Shown: piece by piece, positions 15,079-24,186 of the stretch | Numbering within the stretch: the first letter of the stretch is position 1 | How the letters are laid out: the number at the start of each line of letters is the position of its first letter | Assembly: GCA_964635545.1 (NCBI GenBank) | Contig: CAZWOA010000016.1 | Location: forward strand, 1-45,257 | From: JAGPIS01 sp964635545 | GTDB taxonomy: Bacteria > Bacteroidota > Bacteroidia > Bacteroidales > Marinilabiliaceae | DNA: 45,257 nucleotides | Direction of reading: 5' to 3' | Made by a program: the position numbers and the translations under genes | The notes under the pieces: generated by a model | Databases searched by the model: none | What the model saw: the letters and a program-made list of their open reading frames with translations, nothing else | Told to the model about the DNA's origin: nothing

Positions 15079-17964
15079 TTAAGTCCATACTTTTTGCAGT
15101 CGCTTATTCATTCGTCGTAAGTGGAACTTCTCGAATGTTAATATTATTCGTCTTAGAAGGTCGAAATATAGTGTAAAATATAGTACTCCTGATGATAACC
15201 ATAGGAATATCACATTAAATATAGGTGTAGGGATTTTTACACCGGCAAATATCTTATAAGGTGCGTAGAAATGGGCACGTCCCCAGTTGTTTTGAGGTAC
15301 GTAGTATATTGGTTGTTTCTTGCGCACTATCATATCATCGTACACTTCAAGCTGCTTAAATTCGTTGCGATTTGTAACCCAGTCGCTTAGAGCATCATTT
15401 ACATTGCGTTGCTTAAATTCAACAACCCTTGTGGCACCTCCATATTTTTCTATCAACTCTTCGTTTATATCGTCACGCTTACGGTTGTAATAATTAAAGG
15501 CTTCCATGTTTTTCTCTCTAATTATCTCCAGATTGTCCTCGATAAAATTATAGGTCGTATCGTTATAGGTAGGTGTTATCAATCTCTGAATCATTTTTGG
15601 AAGCTTACTCCATTTGTTACGCGATAATTTGCTTAACTCACCGTACAATAATTTTGCCGATTTGTTTAAATTTTCGGTATCATTCTCATCAAGATACTGC
15701 TTACACTGACTGTTTATTTTACGCAGCTCCGGTATCCATGATGATGTAATATAAGATGCTTCACTTCGATGAAGATCGGTATCGAAGAATTGCTTTTCAA
15801 ATTTATTTTCTGAATATTGATAAACCGCTAATGCTTCATATGCCCATCGCGAAGCCATCATGTCGCCAATACGTGGCACAAACTCTCGGTTAGTAATGGA
15901 TGGGTGCAGTTTATCAAAACTCACAAGTGTACCACTGAATAGAAGTTGGGGTACTAATATGAGTGGTATAATTACATATATAGCTACCACAGTTTTTAGT
16001 CCTGCGCTTATGTTTAAGCCAAGCATATTGGCAAATACATAGGTAGAGAATAGTATTGCCCAATAGCCGAACCACAGCTCTTTTATACCCAGTATGTAAT
16101 TGCCTATCAGCACAAATGATAGTGATTGGATGGCCGATATAACCATCAGGTTCATTATTTTACTGTTAAGGTATGACGATCGGCTGAGGTTTAGAAACTT
16201 CTCGCGTTGTAGCAGTTTCCTATCTTTTATTATCTCCTCGGCACTCACGTTTAAACCTATAAATATTGCAACTACCACGCTCATAAACAGATATGCGGGT
16301 ATGTTTGTGTTGAGGCCGAATATATACATGTCGGGGTCGCCACTTCCACCACTTATAAATTTGGTGAAGAAGCCCAGTATAAATGCTAATATGGGTGCTT
16401 CAAGCAAGTTGATAAATACATATTGTTTGTCTTTCAGCTTTTTAAGTGCGTCGCGGCGTGCAAAAATTTCAAACTGCTTTCCCCTATTGGGTATCGAGTA
16501 TAGATTGGGTGGAAGTTTTTCCTTCTTCTCGGGTTCGCCCTTTGTTTTCCAGTCAAATTTCGACTCTATCTCCTGGTAATATTGCTTATACCACTCTTGA
16601 GGCGATACTTTCCGTTTACGGATAAGCTTTCCATAGGGATCCACCATACGAGCCTCGATGATGCGTAATGGCTGTTCGGTTTTAACATTTCCACATACGT
16701 AACACTCTCTCTCTTCGGGATTTACGTAGTGTGCTGCTTTTTTAAAATGTACAATGGCATCCATGGGGTTACCATTATATATTATTCTTCCGCCCTTATC
16801 TATTATCAGTAATTTATCGAATAGCTTATATAGGTCGCTGTTGGGCTGGTGAATATTTATGAATACCAACTTACCCTTTAGTACTTGCCTTTTGAGCAGC
16901 ATCATCACTTTTTCCGAATCTAACGACGAAAGTCCGGAGGTGGGCTCATCAACAAACAGCACCGAAGGTTCGCGCATCAGCTCCAAAGCGATGTTAAGAC
17001 GTTTACGTTGGCCACCGCTGAGAATTTTATTTAGAGGGCTTCCAACTACCAGGTCGCGCGCCTCCACCAAGTCAAAATCGTTGAGGGCATGCTCAACCAA
17101 ATTTTGCTGCTGCTCTTCGTTGCGGTCGCTGAATATAAGTTTTGCGTTAAATATAAGATTCTCATATACAGTTAGTTCCTCTATGAGCATGTCATCCTGC
17201 GGCACATAACCTATTACCCCTTGAAGCTGTTCCTTATCCTCTTTTATATCGTAGCCATTAATGGTTATTGAGCCTCGTGTAAGCTTATACGATCCACTCA
17301 TCACATTGAGCAGTGTAGATTTACCAGTACCACTACCTCCCATTATGGCCACCAGTTGACCCGAACGCCCTCTGAAACTGAATGGATAGATGCCCACTTG
17401 GTTATCAGAGAATCGGTATTCTATATCGATAGCTTTATATACTATACGTCCTTTATCCTGACGTGCAATAAATTTTTCGGCGATTGTACCATAATATACT
17501 GGTTGCATAACCGATGTTTTCACCACCGANNNNNNNNNNNNNNNNNNNNNNNNNNNNNNNNNNNNNNNNNNNNNNNNNNNNNNNNNNNNNNNNNNNNNNN
17601 NNNNNNNNNNNNNNNNNNNNNNNNNNNNNTCTTTCTGAATGAAGTTGAATAAGAGGCTCATAAGCAATATCTTAGCTTCCATCTGCATCTCAGCATTAAG
17701 CTGTTTGCTTATGGTAAACAGTTTGCTCATGTTATATGACGACTGCTTCTCGCGGGCTTCAAAGTCGTGGCTGTATGTATTTTTATGGAATTTATTTAAG
17801 AAGTAATCATACTTCTCGAGGTGTTTCTTTACATACTCGCTGTTGAATTGCCTCGCAAGGTAATCTTCAACTTTTTGCCTTGCATCACCCGATATCTGTT
17901 CTTGTTTGACATCCGTGAGCAGAGCAAAGAGCTGCATCAGGGCCTCCAGCAATATTTCACTCAT
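15079..17964 (-). CDS. ABCG-like fused ATPase/permease (interrupted by assembly gap)
   Basis: The visible protein has an N-terminal helical region of about 110 residues resembling a TerB-like domain, then the 100-N gap, then an ABC ATPase. The ATPase has Walker A GGSGTGKSTLL, signature LSGGQRKRLNIALEL and Walker B VLFVDEPTSGL. A linker with a Cys pair (ECYVCGN) follows, then an ABC2-type permease with about six membrane helices (IPAYLFMSVVVAIFIGLNV onward) and a long soluble loop before the last. ATPase before permease on one chain is the ABCG layout. Substrate unknown. It precedes tsaC by 18 bases. In-frame reading across the gap is not proven. Confidence 0.82.
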   Translation of the reverse strand: MSEILLEALMQLFALLTDVKQEQISGDARQKVEDYLARQFNSEYVKKHLEKYDYFLNKFHKNTYSHDFEAREKQSSYNMSKLFTISKQLNAEMQMEAKILLMSLLFNFIQKXXXXXXXXXXXXXXXXXXXXXXXXXXXXXXXXXXSVVKTSVMQPVYYGTIAEKFIARQDKGRIVYKAIDIEYRFSDNQVGIYPFSFRGRSGQLVAIMGGSGTGKSTLLNVMSGSYKLTRGSITINGYDIKEDKEQLQGVIGYVPQDDMLIEELTVYENLIFNAKLIFSDRNEEQQQNLVEHALNDFDLVEARDLVVGSPLNKILSGGQRKRLNIALELMREPSVLFVDEPTSGLSSLDSEKVMMLLKRQVLKGKLVFINIHQPNSDLYKLFDKLLIIDKGGRIIYNGNPMDAIVHFKKAAHYVNPEERECYVCGNVKTEQPLRIIEARMVDPYGKLIRKRKVSPQEWYKQYYQEIESKFDWKTKGEPEKKEKLPPNLYSIPNRGKQFEIFARRDALKKLKDKQYVFINLLEAPILAFILGFFTKFISGGSGDPDMYIFGLNTNIPAYLFMSVVVAIFIGLNVSAEEIIKDRKLLQREKFLNLSRSSYLNSKIMNLMVISAIQSLSFVLIGNYILGIKELWFGYWAILFSTYVFANMLGLNISAGLKTVVAIYVIIPLILVPQLLFSGTLVSFDKLHPSITNREFVPRIGDMMASRWAYEALAVYQYSENKFEKQFFDTDLHRSEASYITSSWIPELRKINSQCKQYLDENDTENLNKSAKLLYGELSKLSRNKWSKLPKMIQRLITPTYNDTTYNFIEDNLEIIREKNMEAFNYYNRKRDDINEELIEKYGGATRVVEFKQRNVNDALSDWVTNRNEFKQLEVYDDMIVRKKQPIYYVPQNNWGRAHFYAPYKIFAGVKIPTPIFNVIFLWLSSGVLYFTLYFDLLRRIILTFEKFHLRRMNKRLQKVWT
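17530..17629. other. Assembly gap of exactly 100 N
   Basis: The run is exactly 100 N, the conventional placeholder for a scaffold gap of unknown size. It falls inside the ABC transporter gene, between the N-terminal helical domain and the ATPase domain. The true missing length need not be 100 bases. Confidence 0.98.
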
Positions 17965-18009
17965 ACAAAGATTAAGTTTATGGATGTAAAGATATGACTT
18001 CGCTCATTT

Positions 18010-18047
18010 TAAACAAAAAAGGGAGCAACTTTTATATGCTCCCTTTT
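18010..18047 (-). terminator. Rho-independent terminator of the lipoprotein gene
   Basis: AAAAGGGAGCA (18017-18027) and TGCTCCCTTTT (18037-18047) form a perfect 11-pair stem with a nine-base loop. Read on the minus strand it ends in a T-rich tract. It lies between the lipoprotein stop and the ABC transporter start, so these two genes are separate units. Confidence 0.85.
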
Positions 18048-18069
18048 GTATAGCTTTGGCATGATATTG

Positions 18070-18885
18070 TTATTCAACAATTTTTGCTCTTAAGTTTTTA
18101 ACTTCAGCTTTAATAAGTTCCAGTTGGTTTTCGGTGATTCCACCCTCTTCAATACTCTGAAATACTGTATAAAGAGGTGTCATATCTTCAATAATATCGG
18201 CACAGTATTCTGTATCGCTATAGTTATTAAGAAGATCCATCAACTTCTGGAAAGGCTCTTTTTGTGTCATTACAATTTTCACCATCTCTTTGTTGTTGAA
18301 TGTGTTATCAGAGATGTTAGTAGCAATATAAAGACCTTCGATAAAGCTTCCCGAGATAATCATTGCCGATACAGGAGCTCTGTGGTTACGGTTAAGATAG
18401 TCGTAAGTATCATAGAATGACTCGGTTATAAGGTTAATTAGTTCATCCTTATTATTTTCGTTCTGTTCAATTTTCTTTGGAAGCTCAGGGTCAACTGCAG
18501 CTGTCATGTCAAGCGATTCAACGAGCTTGCGCGATGCAGTCATGTAATCTACAATATATTGCTGTTGGTTGTATGTGCTTGCATAGCTTAGGTCGGAGCT
18601 ATATACACCCAGGTTAAGGGCTTTAGATGGCTCAGTAAGGTATTTATCAACATTATCGGGCGAGTTACTCAGGTCGATAATGTATGATGCTTCGATACGG
18701 TTAAGTAACTCAGTTACTTCGAAAGCTGTGGGTAGCGGATATACAAATTCGCGCACTTCGGCTTCAATATTCTCTTTTTTGATAGCTTCTTTTTTGTTAC
18801 CTCCACATTGGCAACCGGTAATTAGGGCTATCATCAACCCCGCCGAAAGAAGAAAAGAAGTGTAATTTGTAATGGAACGTTTCAT
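18070..18885 (-). CDS. Conserved lipoprotein of unknown function
   Basis: The 271-residue protein has a signal peptide ending in the lipobox LITGC (Cys25), with a second Cys two residues later (CQCGG). The mature part is acidic and helical, with motifs such as LNLGVYSSDLSYASTYNQQQ and SGSFIEGLYIATN. I do not recognise a named domain, though proteins of this kind are widespread in Bacteroidales. It is a single-gene unit, with a terminator behind it and a TATATTTG element 29 bases ahead of the start. Outer- or inner-membrane attachment by the lipid is likely. The function is unknown. Confidence 0.75.
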   Translation of the reverse strand: MKRSITNYTSFLLSAGLMIALITGCQCGGNKKEAIKKENIEAEVREFVYPLPTAFEVTELLNRIEASYIIDLSNSPDNVDKYLTEPSKALNLGVYSSDLSYASTYNQQQYIVDYMTASRKLVESLDMTAAVDPELPKKIEQNENNKDELINLITESFYDTYDYLNRNHRAPVSAMIISGSFIEGLYIATNISDNTFNNKEMVKIVMTQKEPFQKLMDLLNNYSDTEYCADIIEDMTPLYTVFQSIEEGGITENQLELIKAEVKNLRAKIVE

Positions 18886-18914
18886 AGTTAGTTTTGATAA
18901 TTTGTTTACTAATA

Positions 18915-18922
18915 CAAATATA
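18915..18922 (-). promoter_or_regulatory. Promoter -7 element of the lipoprotein gene
   Basis: TATATTTG on the minus strand matches TAnnTTTG and lies 29 bases upstream of the ATG at 18885. No TTTG is found at the usual distance upstream. Confidence 0.45.
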
Positions 18923-19081
18923 GTGTTTTTGTATCTATTTAATATTGATAATACTAAAATTTTATATTGCTATTATTTATTTGGCCAATCGTGTTTCAAT
19001 TGGTTAGATAGTATTACTTTTACCCACTGTTAATCTATTTTTTTAATTGATTGTTGTAGTTGTGCGGGTAATAGGTGTAAT

Positions 19082-19996
19082 ATGAGAAACAAAGGTGTGT
19101 TATTTGCTGTTATAACAGCTGTTTTTTGGGGCTTATTAGCCATCGGACTGAAAATTGCTCTCGCTTATTTCGATCCCTATACTATTGTTTGGATACGGTT
19201 TATATCGGCAGCGGCTATTCTTATTGGTTATTATGCCATTAGGCAACCTTCTGCTTTGCGCATATTTGCCAAACCTCCCAAAAAATTGGTTGCAGCCTCT
19301 CTGTTGCTGGGTATCAACTATATCGGGTTTATGAAAGGTGTTGACCTTGCAGGGCCGGCCACTGCTCAAATCCTCATCCAACTTGGTGCCGTAACCCTTG
19401 GTGCTCTTGGTTTTTTTGTGTTCAAAGAGAAGGTTACTACTTTAAAAATATTGGGTTACTTTATTGCTTTTACGGGGTTTGCGTTTTTCTATTATCACCA
19501 GTTTACCACTATCGAAACTAATAAAGATAATTTTAATGCAGGTGTTGTCTGGCTTTTAGTTGCTGCCTGGTCGTGGACTATTTATGGTGTTTTCAACAAA
19601 ATGCTTATACGCGATTATGAGCCGCAGCATATCAACATGTTTATTTATGCACTTCCGGCAATACTATTTATTCCGCTCGCCGATTTTTCGGCTTTCAGCC
19701 AAAGTTTGCCTTGGTGGATGTGGCCTCTGTTAGTGTTTTTATGCCTCAACACTGTTATTGCTTACGGCACATTTGCCGAGGCTTTTAAATATGCCGAAGC
19801 CAACCAGATAAGTATCATCGTAACATTAAACCCGGTGATTACCTTTCTGTGCATCGATTTGATGATGGTATTTGGTCTTGACTGGATTCCTTCAGTATCA
19901 TTTGATGCATTAACTTATCTTGGCGCATTCTTGGTGCTTGCAGGAGCAGTGCTTGCAGCCGGAATCAGTACATCTAGAAGGCACGGCCGCGCCTGA
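19082..19996 (+). CDS. EamA/DMT-family transporter
   Basis: The 304-residue protein has about ten membrane helices arranged as two EamA repeats (about 5-140 and 155-295). It begins GVLFAVITAVFWGLLAIGLKIAL and contains GPATAQILIQLGAVTLGALGFFVFKEK, where the E of FKEK is typical of the repeat end. EamA proteins export metabolites such as amino acids or act as drug/metabolite exporters. The substrate cannot be told. It ends overlapping, on the opposite strand, the last 23 bases of the DUF6146 lipoprotein gene. Confidence 0.9.
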   Translation: MRNKGVLFAVITAVFWGLLAIGLKIALAYFDPYTIVWIRFISAAAILIGYYAIRQPSALRIFAKPPKKLVAASLLLGINYIGFMKGVDLAGPATAQILIQLGAVTLGALGFFVFKEKVTTLKILGYFIAFTGFAFFYYHQFTTIETNKDNFNAGVVWLLVAAWSWTIYGVFNKMLIRDYEPQHINMFIYALPAILFIPLADFSAFSQSLPWWMWPLLVFLCLNTVIAYGTFAEAFKYAEANQISIIVTLNPVITFLCIDLMMVFGLDWIPSVSFDALTYLGAFLVLAGAVLAAGISTSRRHGRA

Positions 19997-20381
19997 TTAG
20001 CACTATGTTGTATTTTTTCTCTATATATAAAAAGTAGTTATACAGTTTATAGTTTAGCTCAATACCATAGTCAATGGTTGGTGAGTAATCGATATAGGTA
20101 GAGTAAAATGTGCCATATCGTGATGGGTTGTTATGCCTGCTATTCCATTCGTTAGTGTAACGTACATTCCATGCCTGATAGTACTCATTGGAGTAGAAGT
20201 TGATAGGACGGGCTTCGACCTGTATAAAAGTGTCAAACTGAGGATCCAATACAATAAGGTCGTAGCCGGTGCTGTCGTTTTCAAAACTTACAGATGTGCT
20301 ATTGTCCGCCATTGATGATTTTGTGGTAGCACAGTTTGTTATCACTATCATCATGATTAATAAAAAGAGTAGATGTTTCAT
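19974..20381 (-). CDS. DUF6146-like small lipoprotein
   Basis: The 135-residue protein has a short signal peptide with lipobox VITNC (Cys17). The body carries YDLIVLDPQFDTFIQ, then RPINFYSNEYYQAWNVRYTN, NPSRYGTFYSTYIDY and DYGIELNYKLYNYFLYIEKK, an aromatic-rich pattern I associate with DUF6146 of Bacteroidota. No enzymatic motif is apparent. It converges with the EamA gene and overlaps its 3' end by 23 bases. The function is unknown. Confidence 0.75.
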   Translation of the reverse strand: MKHLLFLLIMMIVITNCATTKSSMADNSTSVSFENDSTGYDLIVLDPQFDTFIQVEARPINFYSNEYYQAWNVRYTNEWNSRHNNPSRYGTFYSTYIDYSPTIDYGIELNYKLYNYFLYIEKKYNIVLIRRGRAF

Positions 20382-20477
20382 GGTGACGGTTTTTATGGGT
20401 ATTCCTCCCCAATTTACTCATTTTAGTATAAAAAATCACTATTGTTATTAAAGTTTTATTATATTATAGTCAAAAAT

Positions 20478-21218
20478 ATGACCACATTTCAGTTTATAAA
20501 TCTTTTACTATTCAATGCTGCCGCCTGGGGATTGTTCGGGTATTTCTGGAGTTCCTGGACTTACAAAAACTATAAGCCCTTCCGATGGCTCGATGATGTT
20601 AAGCATAAGCGTCATCAGAAGGTGATAGAGAAGTTGGAGAGGAAATTTAAGGATAAAAACAGATTCTATTCTCTATGGCTGCTTATAAAACAGGTGGAAG
20701 AGAGCGGAGTAGAGGGTGCCATTGCCGAATTGGGTGTGTATAAGGGCGAAACGGCTAAGTTGTTCCATCATATTGCGCCATATCGCGATATTTTTCTGTT
20801 CGATAGTTTTACCGGTCTTCCGCGTCAGGTTATTAAGGAGGATTGTGATGGCGTTGTGAGGGCTCAAAGTGTCGATTTCAGCGATACCAAGCCCGAAGAT
20901 GTGCTAAAATATATCGATGGAAATTCAAAGGTTAAGATTATTGAAGGTATTTTTCCCGATACGGTGAGTGAAGTGCCCGAATTAAGTTATGCCTTTGTGC
21001 ATATTGATGCCGATTTATATCAATCTACTTTAGATGCTTTGCAATATTTCTATCCTCGCTTGTCGCCGGGAGGTTGTATTGTGGTGCACGATTATAATCA
21101 CGATTGGGAAGGAGTTGTGAAGGCTGTTGACGAGTTCAGCGTTACCATTCCCGAATCGTTTGTACCCATTGCCGATATGTATGGAAGCATAGTGTTGATG
21201 AAGAATAAGATTGTATAA
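20478..21218 (+). CDS. TylF/MycF-like SAM-dependent methyltransferase with N-terminal membrane helix
   Basis: I start at ATG 20478 (MTTFQFINLLLFNAAAWGLF). The 246-residue product has one N-terminal hydrophobic helix, a basic linker, then a class I methyltransferase fold: AIAELGVYKGETAKLFHHI (SAM-binding motif I), IFLFDSFTGLP, and YAFVHIDADLYQSTLDALQYFYPRLSPGGCIVVHDYNH. The last region contains the Asp-rich metal site of TylF-type sugar O-methyltransferases. Such enzymes methylate sugars in macrolides or surface glycans. No glycan genes adjoin it, so the substrate is unknown. A membrane anchor is unusual for the family. Confidence 0.82.
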   Translation: MTTFQFINLLLFNAAAWGLFGYFWSSWTYKNYKPFRWLDDVKHKRHQKVIEKLERKFKDKNRFYSLWLLIKQVEESGVEGAIAELGVYKGETAKLFHHIAPYRDIFLFDSFTGLPRQVIKEDCDGVVRAQSVDFSDTKPEDVLKYIDGNSKVKIIEGIFPDTVSEVPELSYAFVHIDADLYQSTLDALQYFYPRLSPGGCIVVHDYNHDWEGVVKAVDEFSVTIPESFVPIADMYGSIVLMKNKIV

Positions 21219-21283
21219 TCTTATGTTTTATGGGCTGTTTTTAGAATGTATATTAACTCGTGAAAGATTTAAAACTAATTGAC

Positions 21284-23563
21284 ATGAAGTTACACATACT
21301 GGTTATTATATTGATGTTCATCACTATAAAATATACTGATGCACAGCCTGTGGCAGATGAGGTTGCTAGTCGTCCCAAGATTGGTCTTGTGCTTAGTGGA
21401 GGCGGTGCAAAGGGTGTTGCGCATGTGGGTGTGTTAAAAATTTTGGAGGAGGCAGGTATTGTTCCCGATTTTATCACAGGAACCAGCATGGGTAGTATTA
21501 TTGGCGGGTTATATGCCAGCGGATATACTGCTACCGAGCTTGACAGTATAATAAGAACCGCCAAATGGAACGTGCTTCTTAGCGACCAGGTACCACTTCA
21601 AAATGTGATGCCTGCCGAGAAGCATGATTACTATAGGTTTCTTAGTGAGTTTAACGTAACTTCCGACGGCTTGAAGATTGGTGCAGGATTTATTCACGGA
21701 CAACTTATAAATGAGTTTCTATCTGAGCTTACCTGGCCGGTGGCTAAAATAAAGGATTTCGATAAGTTGCCAATACCATATCGATGCGTGGCGGCCGATT
21801 TGGTTACCGGGCAGCCCTACGTATTTAAGGAAGGTGACTTGGCTACTGCCATGCGGGCAAGTATGTCTATACCATCGGTTTTTGCTCCTATTATTAAAGA
21901 TACCATGTTATTGGTTGATGGCGGTGTGCTCGATAATTTCCCGGTAAAGTTGTGTCGAGATATGGGTGCCGATATAATTATTGGTGTAAATGTTGGTTTT
22001 ACCGATCCTTATACCGTTGATAAACTGAATAATATGCGGCAGGTGCTCGTAACATCCTCAAGTATAGGCAGTAATCTGAGAAGTGAGGAGTCGATAGCTT
22101 TAACCGATATCTATATCCAGCCCGATTTAAAGCCTTATACCACAGCCAGCTTTTTCGATTCCGGTAAAATTATTGATCTGGGCATGGTGGGTGCTTTGCC
22201 ATTTCGCGAAAGATTGGAAGCACTGGCTGATTCGGTTTATTGTATTGCCCCGGTAAAGGTTGTTGAGCGTCCTCAGCGGCTTGATTCATTGCATATTGTA
22301 AGGATTGACACTGAGGGCCTTCATACTATATCGCACGAGTTTCTAGTGTCGCAACTTGGTTTTAAGGATGGCGATACAGTTACCATCGACATGGTAAATA
22401 ATGGATTGCGAAAAATTCTAGGCACTCGATTTCTAGATCAGGTAACCTATGAGCTTCATTATTCGCCACCCGGTTATATTATGAAAATGAAAACCGTGGA
22501 GACCTATCCCACCAAGGTAGCATTCTCTCTTAATTATAGTGATGTTTTTGGTGCAGCTCTTGTAGGCAACATAACTTTTCGCAATATGGTTGTGAAGAAT
22601 ACTCGGTTGTCAATCAGTGCCGAGGCATCTAAAAGTCCGCAGATAAATTTTAATTTAATATCCTATCTGGGTGATCAAATGGATTTTGGACTTGGCGTAG
22701 ATGCCGGCTACAGTAGGTCGATAGTGCCTGTGTATAGAGGTGCAAGTAGTAAATATGGTACATTTGGTTATAGACTTAGTTATGCATCTTTTTCGCTCAA
22801 TTACTTTCCTACCACCAATTTAATGTTTTCACCCACCATATCAATAGAGCGTCATATATTATTGTCTGATACCGGCTTTCCGGAACTGTTTGATAATGGT
22901 GTGCGTAAGTTTGGATTTAATCAGGCAATGCTGGTTTTTCCCATACGTTTCAACAGCCTCAACAGGCGTTACTTCCCTACACGCGGGTTAGATATTCAGG
23001 CAAGAGGGGGTGCTAACTTTTGGCTTCGTGAGATATATAGAGGTAAAGGGTATGCACGCTCCCTGGTAGATGATTTTTATGATAGGGGAGATAATGATTT
23101 CTTGTTTTTATCGGGTTCGGCTCTGGTGCATTTTCCACTTAACAAACGGCTCAATCTATCGGTGAAAGGTGCTGTGAATTACTATGTTATAAATGATGCT
23201 CCGCTATCGTCATTATATTTTGTGGGAGGCGATGAGATGGTTTTGCGGCATAACGATTTATCTTTCACCGGTCTGCATTATCGTGAGCAACTTGTAGAGA
23301 ACTATTTATATTCGCAAGTTAAGTTTAGGTTTAATTTCTCTAAAATATTTTATGCCACTGCCATAGCCAACGGTATTTATAATACTCGTCCATATAGCCG
23401 TTTCATGCCATCTTCCATTTCATATCTCGATCAAGAGTGGTTGCTGGGATATGGATTAAGTCTGTCGGCCAATACGATGCTGGGGCCTGTATCCTTTGGT
23501 TTTGGGATGAATAGTTATGACAATCATCCGCGATTTAATCTCAACCTTGGATTGCCGTTTTAA
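21284..23563 (+). CDS. Patatin-like phospholipase with POTRA and outer-membrane barrel
   Basis: I start at ATG 21284 (MKLHILVIILMFITIKYTDAQ, a signal peptide). A GTG eight codons earlier is less likely. The patatin domain (about 25-320) shows LVLSGGGAKGVAHVGVL, the nucleophile motif GTSMG and the catalytic DGG in LLVDGGVLDNFP. About 320-400 is POTRA-like, and 400-759 is a surface-antigen barrel ending GFGMNSYDNHPRFNLNLGLPF with a final Phe, as outer-membrane proteins have. This is the layout of PlpD-type (type Vd) phospholipases, in which the barrel anchors or exports the lipase. All catalytic residues are present. Confidence 0.92.
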   Translation: MKLHILVIILMFITIKYTDAQPVADEVASRPKIGLVLSGGGAKGVAHVGVLKILEEAGIVPDFITGTSMGSIIGGLYASGYTATELDSIIRTAKWNVLLSDQVPLQNVMPAEKHDYYRFLSEFNVTSDGLKIGAGFIHGQLINEFLSELTWPVAKIKDFDKLPIPYRCVAADLVTGQPYVFKEGDLATAMRASMSIPSVFAPIIKDTMLLVDGGVLDNFPVKLCRDMGADIIIGVNVGFTDPYTVDKLNNMRQVLVTSSSIGSNLRSEESIALTDIYIQPDLKPYTTASFFDSGKIIDLGMVGALPFRERLEALADSVYCIAPVKVVERPQRLDSLHIVRIDTEGLHTISHEFLVSQLGFKDGDTVTIDMVNNGLRKILGTRFLDQVTYELHYSPPGYIMKMKTVETYPTKVAFSLNYSDVFGAALVGNITFRNMVVKNTRLSISAEASKSPQINFNLISYLGDQMDFGLGVDAGYSRSIVPVYRGASSKYGTFGYRLSYASFSLNYFPTTNLMFSPTISIERHILLSDTGFPELFDNGVRKFGFNQAMLVFPIRFNSLNRRYFPTRGLDIQARGGANFWLREIYRGKGYARSLVDDFYDRGDNDFLFLSGSALVHFPLNKRLNLSVKGAVNYYVINDAPLSSLYFVGGDEMVLRHNDLSFTGLHYREQLVENYLYSQVKFRFNFSKIFYATAIANGIYNTRPYSRFMPSSISYLDQEWLLGYGLSLSANTMLGPVSFGFGMNSYDNHPRFNLNLGLPF

Positions 23564-23596
23564 CCACCGGACCGATTATAGTCGGCTCCGATGGTT
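23562..23596. terminator. Imperfect hairpin between convergent genes
   Basis: AACCA.CGGACCGA pairs with TCGG.TCCG.TGGTT around a short TTATAG loop, with one mismatch and one bulge. It lies between the patatin gene (plus) and the OsmC gene (minus), so it may stop both. No strong T tract follows on either strand, which lowers confidence. Confidence 0.45.
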
Positions 23597-23607
23597 ATAT
23601 CTTATTA

Positions 23608-24042
23608 TCAGCCCACTACTTCAATTTTTATTTTCGAAGTATAGCTAACATTATCAGCAATTGGGCATCTTGCCTCCACATCGTGTATAAGTGCCAGTTT
23701 CTCTGCTTCGGTAAGGTCGGCATCTATGGTTACGAAGGTACGTATTTCAGTAAATCCTGCACGTCCTTCAGTGGTTTTGCCCATAAGGAAATCTTTATCG
23801 ATATCTCCTTCAACTTTTACCTCTACGCCGTTAAGTTTAATGCGTCGTTGTGTGGCAATTATGCGTGCCAATGCACACACGCATGCACCCAGAGATGATA
23901 GAAATATCTCCAGAGGATTAGGGCCTTCATTATTTCCACCACCTGCCACCGGTTGGTCAATTATAAAGGGATTAGAGCATTTAATCTCGGTGCGGAAACT
24001 ATCCTTCATCACCGCTGTTACATTAACTGTTGAGTTAGCCAT
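23608..24042 (-). CDS. OsmC-family redox protein
   Basis: The 144-residue protein follows the OsmC/YhfA plan: TVNVTAVMKDSFRTEIKC, then GPNPLEIFLSSLGACVCALARIIA (the first, peroxidatic-type Cys region), then EARCPIADNVSY near the C-terminus with the second conserved Cys. OsmC proteins are thiol-dependent peroxidases acting on organic hydroperoxides. The YhfA-like subgroup has uncertain substrates. Both Cys positions are kept. It is a single gene on the minus strand, divergent from mgtE. Confidence 0.9.
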   Translation of the reverse strand: MANSTVNVTAVMKDSFRTEIKCSNPFIIDQPVAGGGNNEGPNPLEIFLSSLGACVCALARIIATQRRIKLNGVEVKVEGDIDKDFLMGKTTEGRAGFTEIRTFVTIDADLTEAEKLALIHDVEARCPIADNVSYTSKIKIEVVG

Positions 24043-24186
24043 AATTGTAATGATTTAGTTATTATTACCTTAGATTCATCATCTATAAATATAGTGAAAT
24101 ATTGCCTGATTATAAAACTTTATGGCTATCTTATTAAATTGTGATAATTTAGCCAATTGGCATTTATTTATTTTGATTTTTGGTGT

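Noticed and set aside
17356..17652. Plus-strand frame spanning the N gap
   Set aside because: It is antisense to the ABC transporter gene and exists only because the Ns contain no stop codon.
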